From RGIG1681 sp045594425 (GTDB lineage: Bacteria > Bacillota > Clostridia > Christensenellales > UBA1242), in the NCBI GenBank assembly GCA_045594425.1, contig JAZNYK010000003.1:3660-67659 (forward strand): 64,000 nt of DNA. The letters run 5' to 3'. Position numbers and translations under genes: made by a program. Below, in pieces: positions 8,803 to 17,401 of the stretch (positions are counted from its first letter, which is position 1; the number at the start of each line of letters is the position of its first letter). The notes under the pieces were generated by a model. The model was not told the origin of the DNA. It ran no database searches and was given only the letters and a program-made list of their open reading frames with translations.

Positions 8803-10581
8803 ATGAATAATTTAGTAAAATATGACCCTTTGCTTTTTAAATGTCCAAAGGGAACAATAGCAAAGGGAAACACTGTAAACTTTGAGATTTTTGTTGACCC
8901 AAGTGTAAAACCTAACATGGTTTTATTTATGTGCAAAGAAGATAAGGATGCTGATTATACATACACTGAAATGAAAAAATCGCAAAATGGTTATGAAATT
9001 TCAGTCAAATTTGATAATTTTGGGCATTTTTGGTATAATTTTAAATTAATTTTTGATAATTATCAGATGTTTTTAAGCAAAACATACGACAATTATTCAT
9101 GTTGTTGTTACGATAACAAGGGTGAAGACTTTTTGCAACTTGTTTCAAGAAAGCCTTACACTTGCACAAACTCAATGCAGGGCGGTCTTATTTATCAAAT
9201 TTTTGTAGACAGGTTTTGCAAAGAAGGCAAGGTTGAGAACAGAGAACCCCTTATTCTTCGTGATGACTGGGGTGGTGGTATTCAAAAAAACACAACTGAC
9301 CCGCTTATTATTAATCTTGAAGTGTTTGGTGGAAACTTTAATGGAATTACATCAAAACTTGATTATCTAGAAGAACTTGGTGTAACAACAATTTATCTCA
9401 ATCCTATAGGAATGGCAAACAGTTCTCATAAATATGACACAGCCGACTATATGCACGTTGACTCAATGTTTGGAACCGAAGAAGACTTTGTGAATCTTGT
9501 AAACAAAGCCAAAGAAAAAGGTATGCAAATTGTTTTTGATGGTGTGTATAATCACACAGGTTCAGACTCTATTTATTTCAATAAATACGGCAGATTTGAC
9601 ACTTTGGGGGCATATAAAAGCAAAAAGTCAAAGTTCTATGAATGGTATGATTTTATCGACTATCCAGACAAATATTATAGTTGGTGGGGCATTGATACCC
9701 TTCCAAGCATAAAAGACGACAACCAAGATTTTCAAAACTATATTGCTGGTGAAAATGGTGTGCTTGACAAGTTTATGAAACTTGGTGTGGCTGGCGTTAG
9801 ACTTGATGTTGTTGATGAAATTTCTGATGAGTTCACCAAAAAGATTTCTGACAGAGTTCATAAATATGGTGATGACAGAGTTGTTATGGGTGAAGTTTGG
9901 GAAGATGCTTCAACAAAAATCAGTTATTCTTCAAGAAGGTCATACTTTACAAACAATGAACTTAACAGCGTTATGAACTATCCTGTTAAAGAAACCATTT
10001 TAAACTATATCAAAACAAAAAGCACATTTGAACTTTGTTCAACCTTAAGAATGCTACAAAACAATTATCCAAAAGTTGTTCTTGATAATTTGATGAACTT
10101 TTTAAGCACGCATGACACTGGAAGAATGTTCACTGATTTAATCAACATTGCAGATGGAAATAGAGAAAAAGCAACAAAATTAATGAAGATAGCGTCTTTG
10201 TTAACATTTACACTTCCAGGTGTTCCATCAATTTTCTATGGTGATGAATATGGTATGGAAAACAATGATAATTCATCACGAGGTTGTTTTGATTGGAATA
10301 ACTATAATAACGAAATTTTTGCTTGGTATAAAAAACTTTCTGGCATTAGAAAATATGCTGTAATGAAAGATGGCGAAATGAATATTCTTTATGCCGACTA
10401 TGGAAAGTTTGTTTTTGAACGTGTGTCAGACAACGAGCGAATCGTTGTTATGACAAACATGAGCAACTCTCCATTAGACATTAATTTAGAAGGCGAGTTT
10501 GTCTCGTTTGTTACAGGCAAAAAAATTAATTCATTTAAATTAAAAGAAAACGAACTTGAAATATTAATTGAGAAAAAATAA
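8803..10581 (+). CDS. GH13 alpha-amylase family enzyme (neopullulanase/cyclomaltodextrinase-like)
   Basis: Cytosolic alpha-glucan hydrolase of 592 residues. An N-terminal beta domain of about 120 residues comes before the barrel (GGLIYQIFVDRF). Catalytic motifs are DGVYNHTG, GVRLDVVDEI (nucleophile Asp335), VMGEVWEDA (acid Glu364) and LSTHDTGR (Asp438). No signal peptide is present, so it acts on intracellular maltodextrin or limit dextrin, as expected from its place after malQ-glgB-glgA-glgP. The N-terminal extra domain and the EVWE signature suggest the neopullulanase/maltogenic group, but substrate preference cannot be read from sequence. Last gene of the operon, followed by a strong terminator. 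Confidence 0.88.
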   Translation: MNNLVKYDPLLFKCPKGTIAKGNTVNFEIFVDPSVKPNMVLFMCKEDKDADYTYTEMKKSQNGYEISVKFDNFGHFWYNFKLIFDNYQMFLSKTYDNYSCCCYDNKGEDFLQLVSRKPYTCTNSMQGGLIYQIFVDRFCKEGKVENREPLILRDDWGGGIQKNTTDPLIINLEVFGGNFNGITSKLDYLEELGVTTIYLNPIGMANSSHKYDTADYMHVDSMFGTEEDFVNLVNKAKEKGMQIVFDGVYNHTGSDSIYFNKYGRFDTLGAYKSKKSKFYEWYDFIDYPDKYYSWWGIDTLPSIKDDNQDFQNYIAGENGVLDKFMKLGVAGVRLDVVDEISDEFTKKISDRVHKYGDDRVVMGEVWEDASTKISYSSRRSYFTNNELNSVMNYPVKETILNYIKTKSTFELCSTLRMLQNNYPKVVLDNLMNFLSTHDTGRMFTDLINIADGNREKATKLMKIASLLTFTLPGVPSIFYGDEYGMENNDNSSRGCFDWNNYNNEIFAWYKKLSGIRKYAVMKDGEMNILYADYGKFVFERVSDNERIVVMTNMSNSPLDINLEGEFVSFVTGKKINSFKLKENELEILIEKK

Positions 10582-10609
10582 AAACACAACAACTTGTTGT
10601 GTTTTTTAT
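10581..10609 (+). terminator. Rho-independent terminator of the glycogen operon
   Basis: A perfect 12-bp inverted repeat (AAAACACAACAA / TTGTTGTGTTTT) begins at the last base of the amylase stop codon and is followed by T's. Confidence 0.85.
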
Positions 10610-10639
10610 TTGTTAAAAATTTTAATTAAAAATGCAAAA

Positions 10640-11221
10640 TTATGCGTTTTTGTTATCATTTTTTACATCTTTATAGATATTTGAATTTTTTATAACATCA
10701 TCAAAAAACGAACGTGCTTCAGGAATAATGTAGTCATAATATTTTTTCGGATTGTTTCTAATTTTTGTTCCGCTAATGTCAATTTCTGTGCGGTCAAAAC
10801 AAACAAATTCACATTCAGGAAAATATGTTTCATTTAGTCCACGATATGTTTCATCGGCAAACTTAACATTAACTTTGTGATGTGTGAGTTTTTTGAAGGC
10901 TTTGCTCCATTCTGCCTGACCCGCAGGGAATGCCTTGTGTTTGTTTTCATTCATAAAAATAACTTTGATTTTTGGATTATTTTTATAATGCTCTTTCAAC
11001 CAACCAATTCGCATTTCTGGTGAAAGGTATGGAATGTTTGAACGTTCACAAAGAGTTTTTACGTTGTGCTCGTTGTTAGTGACAACAACCAATAGTTCAT
11101 CGCAATATTCCGCCGCTCTGTCAATTTGAGTCGTGTGTCCAAGATGTGGCGGAACAAATTTTCCAACAAGTGCACCTATCTTTTTTGTTTGATTGTTTTT
11201 CTTTTTGAATAATTTAAACAT
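10640..11221 (-). CDS. Cytidylyltransferase-like protein, probable NadR-type nicotinamide-nucleotide adenylyltransferase
   Basis: A 193-residue nucleotidyltransferase with GKFVPPHLGHT (HxGH at residues 26-29) and a C-terminal ISGTKIRNNP (ISxTxxR) motif, the two nucleotide-binding signatures of the NMN/NaMN adenylyltransferase group. The first 14 residues are basic. It lacks the HTH and kinase domains of full NadR. It is divergent from NAD synthetase with an 84-nt shared intergenic region, which supports a role in NAD synthesis or salvage. GGAAAATGAA precedes the start. Other HxGH enzymes (pantetheine-phosphate or FAD adenylyltransferases) are less likely because of NadR-like features such as VTNNEHNVKTLCERSNIPY. 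Confidence 0.75.
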   Translation of the reverse strand: MFKLFKKKNNQTKKIGALVGKFVPPHLGHTTQIDRAAEYCDELLVVVTNNEHNVKTLCERSNIPYLSPEMRIGWLKEHYKNNPKIKVIFMNENKHKAFPAGQAEWSKAFKKLTHHKVNVKFADETYRGLNETYFPECEFVCFDRTEIDISGTKIRNNPKKYYDYIIPEARSFFDDVIKNSNIYKDVKNDNKNA

Positions 11222-11247
11222 ATTTCATTTTCCTTTTTTATGGTGTT

Positions 11248-11277
11248 ATTATATAATTAATGTATGTTAAAAATCAA
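11248..11277 (-). promoter_or_regulatory. Sigma-A promoter for the adenylyltransferase gene
   Basis: On the minus strand TTGATT (11277-11272) and TATAAT (11253-11248) are separated by 18 nt. A TATAAT at 11252-11257 on the plus strand overlaps it and might serve nadE, but I see no good plus-strand -35. Confidence 0.6.
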
Positions 11278-11305
11278 ATAAAAAGGTTTTTATTAAGGAT
11301 TTTAT

Positions 11306-12043
11306 ATGGAAAATTTATCAAAACAAATTGTTGAGTTTATAAAAGATTATGTTAAAGACGCTCACGCAAAAGGTGTTGTGATTGGAATGAGTGGAGGCAA
11401 AGATAGTTTTGTTGCCTGCAAACTTTGTGTTCTTGCACTTGGAAAAGAAAATGTTTTTGGGGTTATCATGCCAAATGCAAAAATGACAGACCTTGAAATT
11501 GCCAAAAGTGAATGTGAACTTCTTGGAATAAAGTATAAGGTGGCAGACATTTCTAATCTTTATAACGAAACCATAAATTTAACCCAAAATATTTTAGAAA
11601 CAAAAACACTATCAGATGTGTCAACAATCAACATTGCACCAAGGCTTCGCATGAATGTTTTATATTCTGTTGCGGGAACGCTTGGTTATTTGGTTGTAAA
11701 CACATCAAACCTTTCCGAAACCATGATTGGTTATTCAACAAAATGGGGTGATGGTGTTGGTGATTTTGCTCCGCTTCAAGACTTAACAAAAACCGAAGTA
11801 TGCGAACTTGGTTTAAGTTTGGGACTTCCTGAAAATTTGGTTAACAAAACGCCAGACGATGGTCTTTCAGGAAAAACAGATGAAGAAAAACTTGGGTTTT
11901 CTTATGCTGAACTTGACGGTTTTATTAGAACAGGACAAAAGGGAATAAACTTCGACAAAATTCAAAAAATGCATACAGTTTCAAACCACAAAAGAGCACT
12001 TCCAACAAAATTCAAAACAAACAGAAAAAATTATTTCAAATAA
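11306..12043 (+). CDS. nadE: NAD synthetase, ammonia-dependent
   Basis: Amidates nicotinate adenine dinucleotide to NAD using ATP. The protein has 245 residues, with the N-type ATP pyrophosphatase P-loop SGGKDS at 29-34 and NTSNLSE, GYSTKWGDGVGDFAPL and DDGLSGKTDEEKLGFSY further on. There is no glutaminase domain, so it depends on free ammonia. Its length is slightly short for NadE (about 270). AAGGA lies 9 nt before the ATG. It is divergent from the HxGH adenylyltransferase. Confidence 0.95.
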   Translation: MENLSKQIVEFIKDYVKDAHAKGVVIGMSGGKDSFVACKLCVLALGKENVFGVIMPNAKMTDLEIAKSECELLGIKYKVADISNLYNETINLTQNILETKTLSDVSTINIAPRLRMNVLYSVAGTLGYLVVNTSNLSETMIGYSTKWGDGVGDFAPLQDLTKTEVCELGLSLGLPENLVNKTPDDGLSGKTDEEKLGFSYAELDGFIRTGQKGINFDKIQKMHTVSNHKRALPTKFKTNRKNYFK

Positions 12044-12070
12044 AAAACGATAGAATTTCTATCGTTTTTA
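12043..12070. terminator. Bidirectional terminator between nadE and the convergent orphan gene
   Basis: The stem AAAAACGATAGA / TCTATCGTTTTT with a 3-nt loop has T-runs on both strands. It ends nadE (stop at 12043) and the minus-strand gene ending at 12073. Confidence 0.85.
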
Positions 12071-12072
12071 TT

Positions 12073-13137
12073 TTAAATTTTTTCTTGAGTTTTTGTGGAT
12101 TTTTCAAATGGATTATCAAGCCCTAAACTTTTGAATAAGAATATCAAATATTGTTTTTCAAGGTCGTGAATATATGTTGAATTAACTTTAATGTTGTTTT
12201 TTTCGTCTGCTATATTAATGCCAGAGGTTAAGTCATAAAAACTTTCGGCGAGTTTGGTTCCAAATGATTGGTCATAGTCACTTGACGCAGCGGTTAAGCG
12301 GTCTTTTAAAACAGACACAAACCCACAAGTTTCTTTTATTTTAGAACGCCTAATTTGAAGTTCTTTTAATGTCATTGATGCTTGAAGGCTAGATTGGGCA
12401 AGGGTTCTGTCTAACGGATTTTTTCTTTGTTTTTTCTGAATTTCTGAAAGGAACTTGTTTTGTTCTGCAACAAGAGATTCGTTCATTTCAATAACTGGTG
12501 CAAGTGTTATAGCAATATTTTCAATTTGTTCTTTTGAAAGAATTGATAGTTCTGTTCGAGGTTTTCCATAAAACATTGTTGGATATCCACGGCTGTTTAG
12601 GTCGTCTTCCAATGCTCTAAAAATGGCAACAAACGCCTTTACGTTCATTGCATCTTGCAAGGCAGTTCTATATGTGTAATATGTGTTTATCAAAAAGTTC
12701 ATGCCAAGCCTGTTTTCTGCAATAATTGCATAGTTGTCAAAACGGTCAAACACGGCTTTAAAATCTGGGTCTAAAATTTCGTATTCATCAAAACATTCAT
12801 TAAATTTCTTGTTTGTTTTATAATAATTATTAAATTGTTCCATTAGTGAGGCTTGCATTTTTGCCATTTCAACGTCAATATCAATATCAGAAAATGTGAG
12901 TTGTATTGCATTGTTCAAATTATCAAAAACACCTTTTCGTGTTTCAAGAGCCCCGCTCATTTTTTCATCAATCCAATAATCACGGATTGTTTTTCCTCCA
13001 AAAATATCATCACGTGAATAAACATTGCCACCTTGCAAATTAAGTTTTCCTTGATTTGCAATTCTAAAGCAAGTGTAGTTGCAAGAAATTGCATCACACA
13101 AAAGGTCATATAACGTAGGGTCTTTTCTTTTTTTCAT
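12073..13137 (-). CDS. Uncharacterised helical protein
   Basis: I do not recognise this 354-residue protein. It is predicted mostly alpha-helical, without membrane segments or signal peptide. Two Cys lie close together near the N-terminus (LLCDAISCNYTCF). A basic stretch, KKQRKNPLDR, lies near residue 240, with long amphipathic helices on both sides. An in-frame GTG at 13149 is possible, but it overlaps the AAGGTGG Shine-Dalgarno, which is correctly spaced (8 nt) for the ATG at 13137, so I start there. It is a single-gene unit between the bidirectional terminator and the downstream terminator of the nucleotidyltransferase. No functional inference is possible. Confidence 0.75.
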   Translation of the reverse strand: MKKRKDPTLYDLLCDAISCNYTCFRIANQGKLNLQGGNVYSRDDIFGGKTIRDYWIDEKMSGALETRKGVFDNLNNAIQLTFSDIDIDVEMAKMQASLMEQFNNYYKTNKKFNECFDEYEILDPDFKAVFDRFDNYAIIAENRLGMNFLINTYYTYRTALQDAMNVKAFVAIFRALEDDLNSRGYPTMFYGKPRTELSILSKEQIENIAITLAPVIEMNESLVAEQNKFLSEIQKKQRKNPLDRTLAQSSLQASMTLKELQIRRSKIKETCGFVSVLKDRLTAASSDYDQSFGTKLAESFYDLTSGINIADEKNNIKVNSTYIHDLEKQYLIFLFKSLGLDNPFEKSTKTQEKI

Positions 13138-13230
13138 AAACAAAACCACCTTGTTTTTCTGAAAAAATTATAGCACATAGAGGTTTATAATTCAATACCC
13201 AAAATTTTTGTAGATTTTTTAAAACAAAAA

Positions 13231-13260
13231 TAAAAAAGAAGACTGTTTTAGTCTTCTTTA
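13231..13260 (-). terminator. Rho-independent terminator of the nucleotidyltransferase gene
   Basis: The 10-bp stem AAAGAAGACT / AGTCTTCTTT with a 5-nt loop overlaps the stop codon of the minus-strand gene. A T-run follows on the minus strand. Confidence 0.8.
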
Positions 13261-14163
13261 TTTCCATAAGTTTTCCGGATAAATTCCTTCAATAACAAGA
13301 TTTTTGATTGCAGAAATAACTTCTTGTAAATCTTCTTTATATGTCATGCCATACCATTTTGCTGTGGTGTCTAAAACCTCAACGCTTGCTTTGTTTGATT
13401 CAATAAGTTTTGAAACCACTGTTGGCAAGAAATATTCACAAGAATCAAGGTTGTTTTTATTTTCTTCCAAAAACTCCGCAAAATAACTTTCTAAATGGTC
13501 TGCAAATGTTTTTGAAAAACCAAACATATTCATTGAAACAATAGTGTTTGGTTCAATAATTTTTGGAGTAGGGTCTGAACCATCAATTGCAGATGCTGAA
13601 AGTGAACCATCTTCAAGTTTGTCAATTTTTGATTCAGTGATGGTTTTTAATATTTTTCCGTCACAAGCACAAACGCCACGTTTAACGCTTCCGCTGTTTC
13701 CAAAAGTGTTGATTGCTCTAAATCCAACAATTGAATATTTATCTTCATCTTTATTGTTTTTTAAAAATTCCGAAACCACCTTAAATGCGTCATAACCATA
13801 AAAATCATCTGCGTTAATAACTGCAAATCCAGAAGTTATTAAAGGTTTTGCGCAAAGCACAGCGTGGCCAGTTCCAAATGGTTTTGTTCGAGTCTCTGGC
13901 ACTGCGTATTTTGAAGGGATGTTTTTGTTGTTTTGAAAAACATATTCAGTTTTAATTAGTTTTTCAACTCTAGAGCCAACTGTTGAACGGAAAAGGTCAA
14001 AATTTTCTTCCTTAATAATAAAAACAACTTTGTCAAAACCGCATCTGATAGCGTCATAGATTGAATAGTCAATAATAAAATTTCCATTTGAGTCAACAGG
14101 TTCAATTTGTTTGAGTCCGCCAAAACGTGAACCCATGCCTGCTGCCATAATAACAAGTTCCAT
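13258..14163 (-). CDS. Sugar-1-phosphate nucleotidyltransferase (NTP_transferase fold)
   Basis: A 301-residue enzyme with the nucleotide-binding signature MAAGMGSRFGGLKQ at its N-terminus and the metal/sugar-phosphate signature VINADDFYGYDAF in the middle. These mark the GalU/RmlA/GlmU uridylyl- and thymidylyltransferase fold, which condenses an NTP with a sugar-1-phosphate. No left-handed beta-helix follows, so it is not a full GlmU. Its substrate is not determined. It could feed the envelope pathway, and it could conceivably supply the uridylyltransferase step missing from the truncated GlmU at 18.3 kb. Monocistronic, reading away from the MscS gene. Confidence 0.85.
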   Translation of the reverse strand: MELVIMAAGMGSRFGGLKQIEPVDSNGNFIIDYSIYDAIRCGFDKVVFIIKEENFDLFRSTVGSRVEKLIKTEYVFQNNKNIPSKYAVPETRTKPFGTGHAVLCAKPLITSGFAVINADDFYGYDAFKVVSEFLKNNKDEDKYSIVGFRAINTFGNSGSVKRGVCACDGKILKTITESKIDKLEDGSLSASAIDGSDPTPKIIEPNTIVSMNMFGFSKTFADHLESYFAEFLEENKNNLDSCEYFLPTVVSKLIESNKASVEVLDTTAKWYGMTYKEDLQEVISAIKNLVIEGIYPENLWK

Positions 14164-14285
14164 ATTTCACCTATAATTTATTTTATGCTCGAAACAAAAA
14201 TGTGATATTCAAGCAAGAAAATTATACAACATATACAAATAAAAGTAAAATGTTATAAAAATAAAAAATTTTTTGTCAAAAAAAC

Positions 14286-14314
14286 TTGATAGAATTTAAA
14301 TTTGCATTTACAAT
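14286..14314 (+). promoter_or_regulatory. Sigma-A promoter of the MscS gene
   Basis: TTGATA (14286-14291) and TACAAT (14309-14314) with a 17-nt spacer lie 34 nt upstream of the ATG, leaving room for the AGGAGG site at 14338. Confidence 0.75.
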
Positions 14315-14348
14315 AATAGTCGACAAATAAATTATTTAGGAGGAAATT

Positions 14349-15440
14349 ATGAATTGGGAAGGTATTTGGAATGATATCGTAAACTTTTTTTCGAGAAACA
14401 TCTGGAACATTTTGTTGTTCATAGTTGTATTCTTTGTAGGTAGAGCAGTTGTTAAGTTGCTCATCAATTTTGTAAAAAAGATGTTTGCAAAATCAAAAAT
14501 GGAAGGCATAACACAAAGTTTCTTGATTGCAATTGTTAGAGTTATTTTGTGGCTCATTTTAATTCTTATTTTGTTAAGCATTATTGGAATTCAAGTAACG
14601 GGAATTGTTACAGCGCTTTCAGCAGTTGTTCTTGCTGTTGGTATGGCTTTGCAAAACATCATCGCAAACGTTGCAAACGGAATTGTAATTGTTACATCAA
14701 AAATTTTCAAAAAGGGTGATTATGTTGAAGCAAATGGCGCAAGTGGTTCAGTTACACACATTAACTTCTTGTTTACAACAATCACAACAACAGATAATAA
14801 AAGAGTAACAATTCCAAACTCTGAAATTATTAATAATAACGTTACAAACTATGGTTCAAATGATTCTAGACGTGTTGAATTTACATTCTCTGTTGCTTAT
14901 GAAAGTGATGTTGAACAAGTTAAGAAAATCATCACCGATGTTATCAAAAGCAATGGTGCTGTTTATTTGGACCCAGCACCATTCTGCAGATTAAAAACAT
15001 TAAATGCTAGCAGTTTGGACTTCTTCTGTCACTGCTGGTGTGATAGAGGCGATTATTGGGATGTTTATTATTATGTTGTAGAAAATGTTTATAATGAATT
15101 CAAACGTAACGGAATTTCTGTTCCATACAATCAAATCGAAGTTAGAGAAAGAAAAGATGTTGTTAAAATGCCAGTTATTGGTGATGGCATTCCAGAAAGA
15201 GTTGAAAAAATCAGAAACAAAAAGAACAGAAAAGTTGATTTAGAAAACATCAAATTCTCTGAAATTTTGCACATCAAAAAGAAAGGCTCTTCAAGTAGCA
15301 AAAAATCAAAGAAAAAGACAACAAAAGAAAATGTTGCGGAAACAAAACCGGCAACAGAGGCAAAGGCAGAAACAGTCATCAAAGATGAAAGCATAACAAA
15401 AAGTGACAAAAAGATGAAAAAGTATGACCCAGAAGACTAA
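14349..15440 (+). CDS. Small-conductance mechanosensitive channel, MscS family
   Basis: A membrane channel that opens under tension to release solutes during hypo-osmotic shock. Of 363 residues, helices span roughly 16-38 and 60-82. The pore-lining TM3 lies at about 85-120 (Ala/Gly-rich, GMALQNIIANVANG), followed by the beta domain KKGDYVEANGASGSV and the alpha/beta vestibule. Residues past 290 form a highly charged Lys/Ser/Glu tail (KKGSSSSKKSKKKTTKEN, then TEAKAE) not present in the minimal family. AGGAGG precedes the start. Single-gene transcript with its own promoter and terminator. Confidence 0.92.
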   Translation: MNWEGIWNDIVNFFSRNIWNILLFIVVFFVGRAVVKLLINFVKKMFAKSKMEGITQSFLIAIVRVILWLILILILLSIIGIQVTGIVTALSAVVLAVGMALQNIIANVANGIVIVTSKIFKKGDYVEANGASGSVTHINFLFTTITTTDNKRVTIPNSEIINNNVTNYGSNDSRRVEFTFSVAYESDVEQVKKIITDVIKSNGAVYLDPAPFCRLKTLNASSLDFFCHCWCDRGDYWDVYYYVVENVYNEFKRNGISVPYNQIEVRERKDVVKMPVIGDGIPERVEKIRNKKNRKVDLENIKFSEILHIKKKGSSSSKKSKKKTTKENVAETKPATEAKAETVIKDESITKSDKKMKKYDPED

Positions 15441-15442
15441 AT

Positions 15443-15472
15443 AAAAAGACTTCATATTTGAAGTCTTTTTTT
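15443..15472. terminator. Bidirectional terminator between the MscS gene and dxs
   Basis: A perfect 12-bp stem AAAAAGACTTCA / TGAAGTCTTTTT with a TATT loop, and T's on both strands. It serves two convergent genes. Confidence 0.88.
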
Positions 15473-15489
15473 GTTGCAAAAATAACAAA

Positions 15490-17262
15490 TTAATCATTTA
15501 AAATATCTTCAAAAACTTCTGCAATATCTTGGCTTGCGAGTTCTGGGGTTAGGTGATATTTTTCTTTAAGTTCAGCAACAGGCACTTGTTCGGTAAACTC
15601 TTTGTTTGCACCAAAATTCAAAACACGCATTTTGGTAGGACCATAAAACCTTGCTATTTTTTCTCCAAAACCGCCATCAAGAACAGCATTTTCAAAAGTT
15701 ACAACCAATTTGTGGCTTTGTTTCAAATTGTTTAAAAATTCAATATCAAATCCGTTTGAATAAACAGGGTTTATCACACTTGCAGAAAGGTTATATTTTT
15801 CATTTAATATTTTCTGAACATCTTTTGCAATATCTAAAAATTTTCCAAGTCCAACAAGAGCAATATCTTTTTGCTCGTCAATCATTTTAAATTTGTTGAT
15901 TTGCCCGTCAAAATCTTCAAAAACAATGTCTTCAGAAACTTCTTCTGTTGGGACTCTTATGATTACAGGGTGTTCATTTTGTTCAATTGCCCAATCCAAA
16001 ATTGAAAGAGTTTCGTTTGTGTTTGATGGTGACAAGCAAACAAGGTTAGGAATATTGTTTGTAAGTTGCAAATCAAATATGCCAAGGTGTGTTGCACTTG
16101 CTTTTGAAAGTTCACCCCTATAAACCAAAATAACAGCGGGACTTTTGTTTAAAGCAAGGTCTTGTGAAAGTTGGTCATAAGTTCGTTGAATAAATGAACT
16201 GTTAAATGCAAGAACAGGTTTTGCCCCATTTTTTGCAAGAGCACTTGCAAGGGCAACTGCGTGTTCTTCAGCAATACCAACATCTATATATTGCTTTTTT
16301 AAACTGTTCCTAAATTCTTCATTAAAACCAAAAATGCCAGGGGTTGCAGCAGTTATAACTGCAAGGTTTTTTGTGAGTTTTGCCTTGTTCTTAAGATAAT
16401 TTCTTATAGCAAAAGCGCAGGTGTTTGTGTCGGCTGGTTTAACAAGTTCACCTGTTTCTGTGTAAAATGGCGCCGAGAAATGCCAGCGTTCTTTTTTTGT
16501 TTCGGCAAAAGAAAATCCCTTTCCTTTTGTTGTGTGTATATGAACAACAATTGGTTTTTTTGTATTTTTCACACTTTCAAAAACAGTGATAAGTTTTTGA
16601 ATGTTATTGCCTTCTTCAAGGTAAATATAATCAAATCCAAATGCTTTAAAAAAATTGTTTTTGCTAGCACCAGCGGTGTCACGAAGTTCTTTTAAGTTTT
16701 TATAAAGTCCACCTTGGTTGTTTGAAATACTCATTTCATTATCATTAACAACAATAATCATGTTTGAGTTAAGTGTGCTTGCGTTGTTTAATCCTTCAAA
16801 GGCTTCACCGCCAGAAAGCGAGCCATCTCCAATAACTGCAACAACAGCATATTTTTCGCCATTCAAATCTCTAGCCTTTGCCACGCCTGTTGCAAGACTG
16901 ATTGATGTTGAGGTGTGTCCAATTTTAAAAGTATCATAAGGGCTTTCTTCAGGTGAAAGATAAGGTGAAACTGTGTCAAATTTGTCATCTTCAACAAAAC
17001 CATGCTTTCTGCCGGTTAGTATCTTGTGCGGATAGCATTGATGTGATACATCAAGAATAAGTTTGTCTTTCAAAAAATCAAAGACATAATGAAGAGCAAT
17101 GGTTGTTTCAACAATCCCCAGATTTGGTCCAACGTGTCCGCCAATCTTGCTAACTCTGTTTAAAACCGCATCTCGAACATCTTGAGCAAGAAGGTCAAGT
17201 TCGGCTAATTCTAGTTTTTTTAAATCTTTGGGACTATTTATTTTATTTAAAATTTCAAACAT
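15490..17262 (-). CDS. dxs: 1-deoxy-D-xylulose-5-phosphate synthase
   Basis: Condenses pyruvate and glyceraldehyde-3-phosphate, the first step of the MEP isoprenoid pathway, using thiamine diphosphate. The 590-residue protein shows SHQCYPHKILTGRK, GHTSTSISLATG, the ThDP motif GDGSLSGGEAFEGLNNA with IVVNDNEMSIS, and the transketolase-like DVGIAEEHAVALASALAKNG. In-frame codons continue upstream to 17328. The ATG at 17262 is preceded by AAGGATGG and matches the family's N-terminus, so that start is used. It is on the compact side for Dxs (usually 580-640). No other MEP gene is adjacent. Confidence 0.95.
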   Translation of the reverse strand: MFEILNKINSPKDLKKLELAELDLLAQDVRDAVLNRVSKIGGHVGPNLGIVETTIALHYVFDFLKDKLILDVSHQCYPHKILTGRKHGFVEDDKFDTVSPYLSPEESPYDTFKIGHTSTSISLATGVAKARDLNGEKYAVVAVIGDGSLSGGEAFEGLNNASTLNSNMIIVVNDNEMSISNNQGGLYKNLKELRDTAGASKNNFFKAFGFDYIYLEEGNNIQKLITVFESVKNTKKPIVVHIHTTKGKGFSFAETKKERWHFSAPFYTETGELVKPADTNTCAFAIRNYLKNKAKLTKNLAVITAATPGIFGFNEEFRNSLKKQYIDVGIAEEHAVALASALAKNGAKPVLAFNSSFIQRTYDQLSQDLALNKSPAVILVYRGELSKASATHLGIFDLQLTNNIPNLVCLSPSNTNETLSILDWAIEQNEHPVIIRVPTEEVSEDIVFEDFDGQINKFKMIDEQKDIALVGLGKFLDIAKDVQKILNEKYNLSASVINPVYSNGFDIEFLNNLKQSHKLVVTFENAVLDGGFGEKIARFYGPTKMRVLNFGANKEFTEQVPVAELKEKYHLTPELASQDIAEVFEDILND

Positions 17263-17365
17263 AAAAACCATCCTTTTAATTGCTAGAAAAAGTTTAACAC
17301 AAACTTGTTCTTTTGGCAACCTAAACAAAAGTGTGCACGTGTCAAAAATACCAAAATTTAAAAAG

Positions 17366-17395
17366 TTGATTTTTTGTTAGTGTTGGTGCTAAAAT
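17366..17395 (+). promoter_or_regulatory. Promoter of the XRE membrane regulator, giving a probably leaderless mRNA
   Basis: TTGATT (17366-17371) and TAAAAT (17390-17395) with an 18-nt spacer. The expected start point falls at or next to the ATG at 17402, and no Shine-Dalgarno is visible. Confidence 0.6.
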
Positions 17396-17401
17396 AAAAT
17401 C

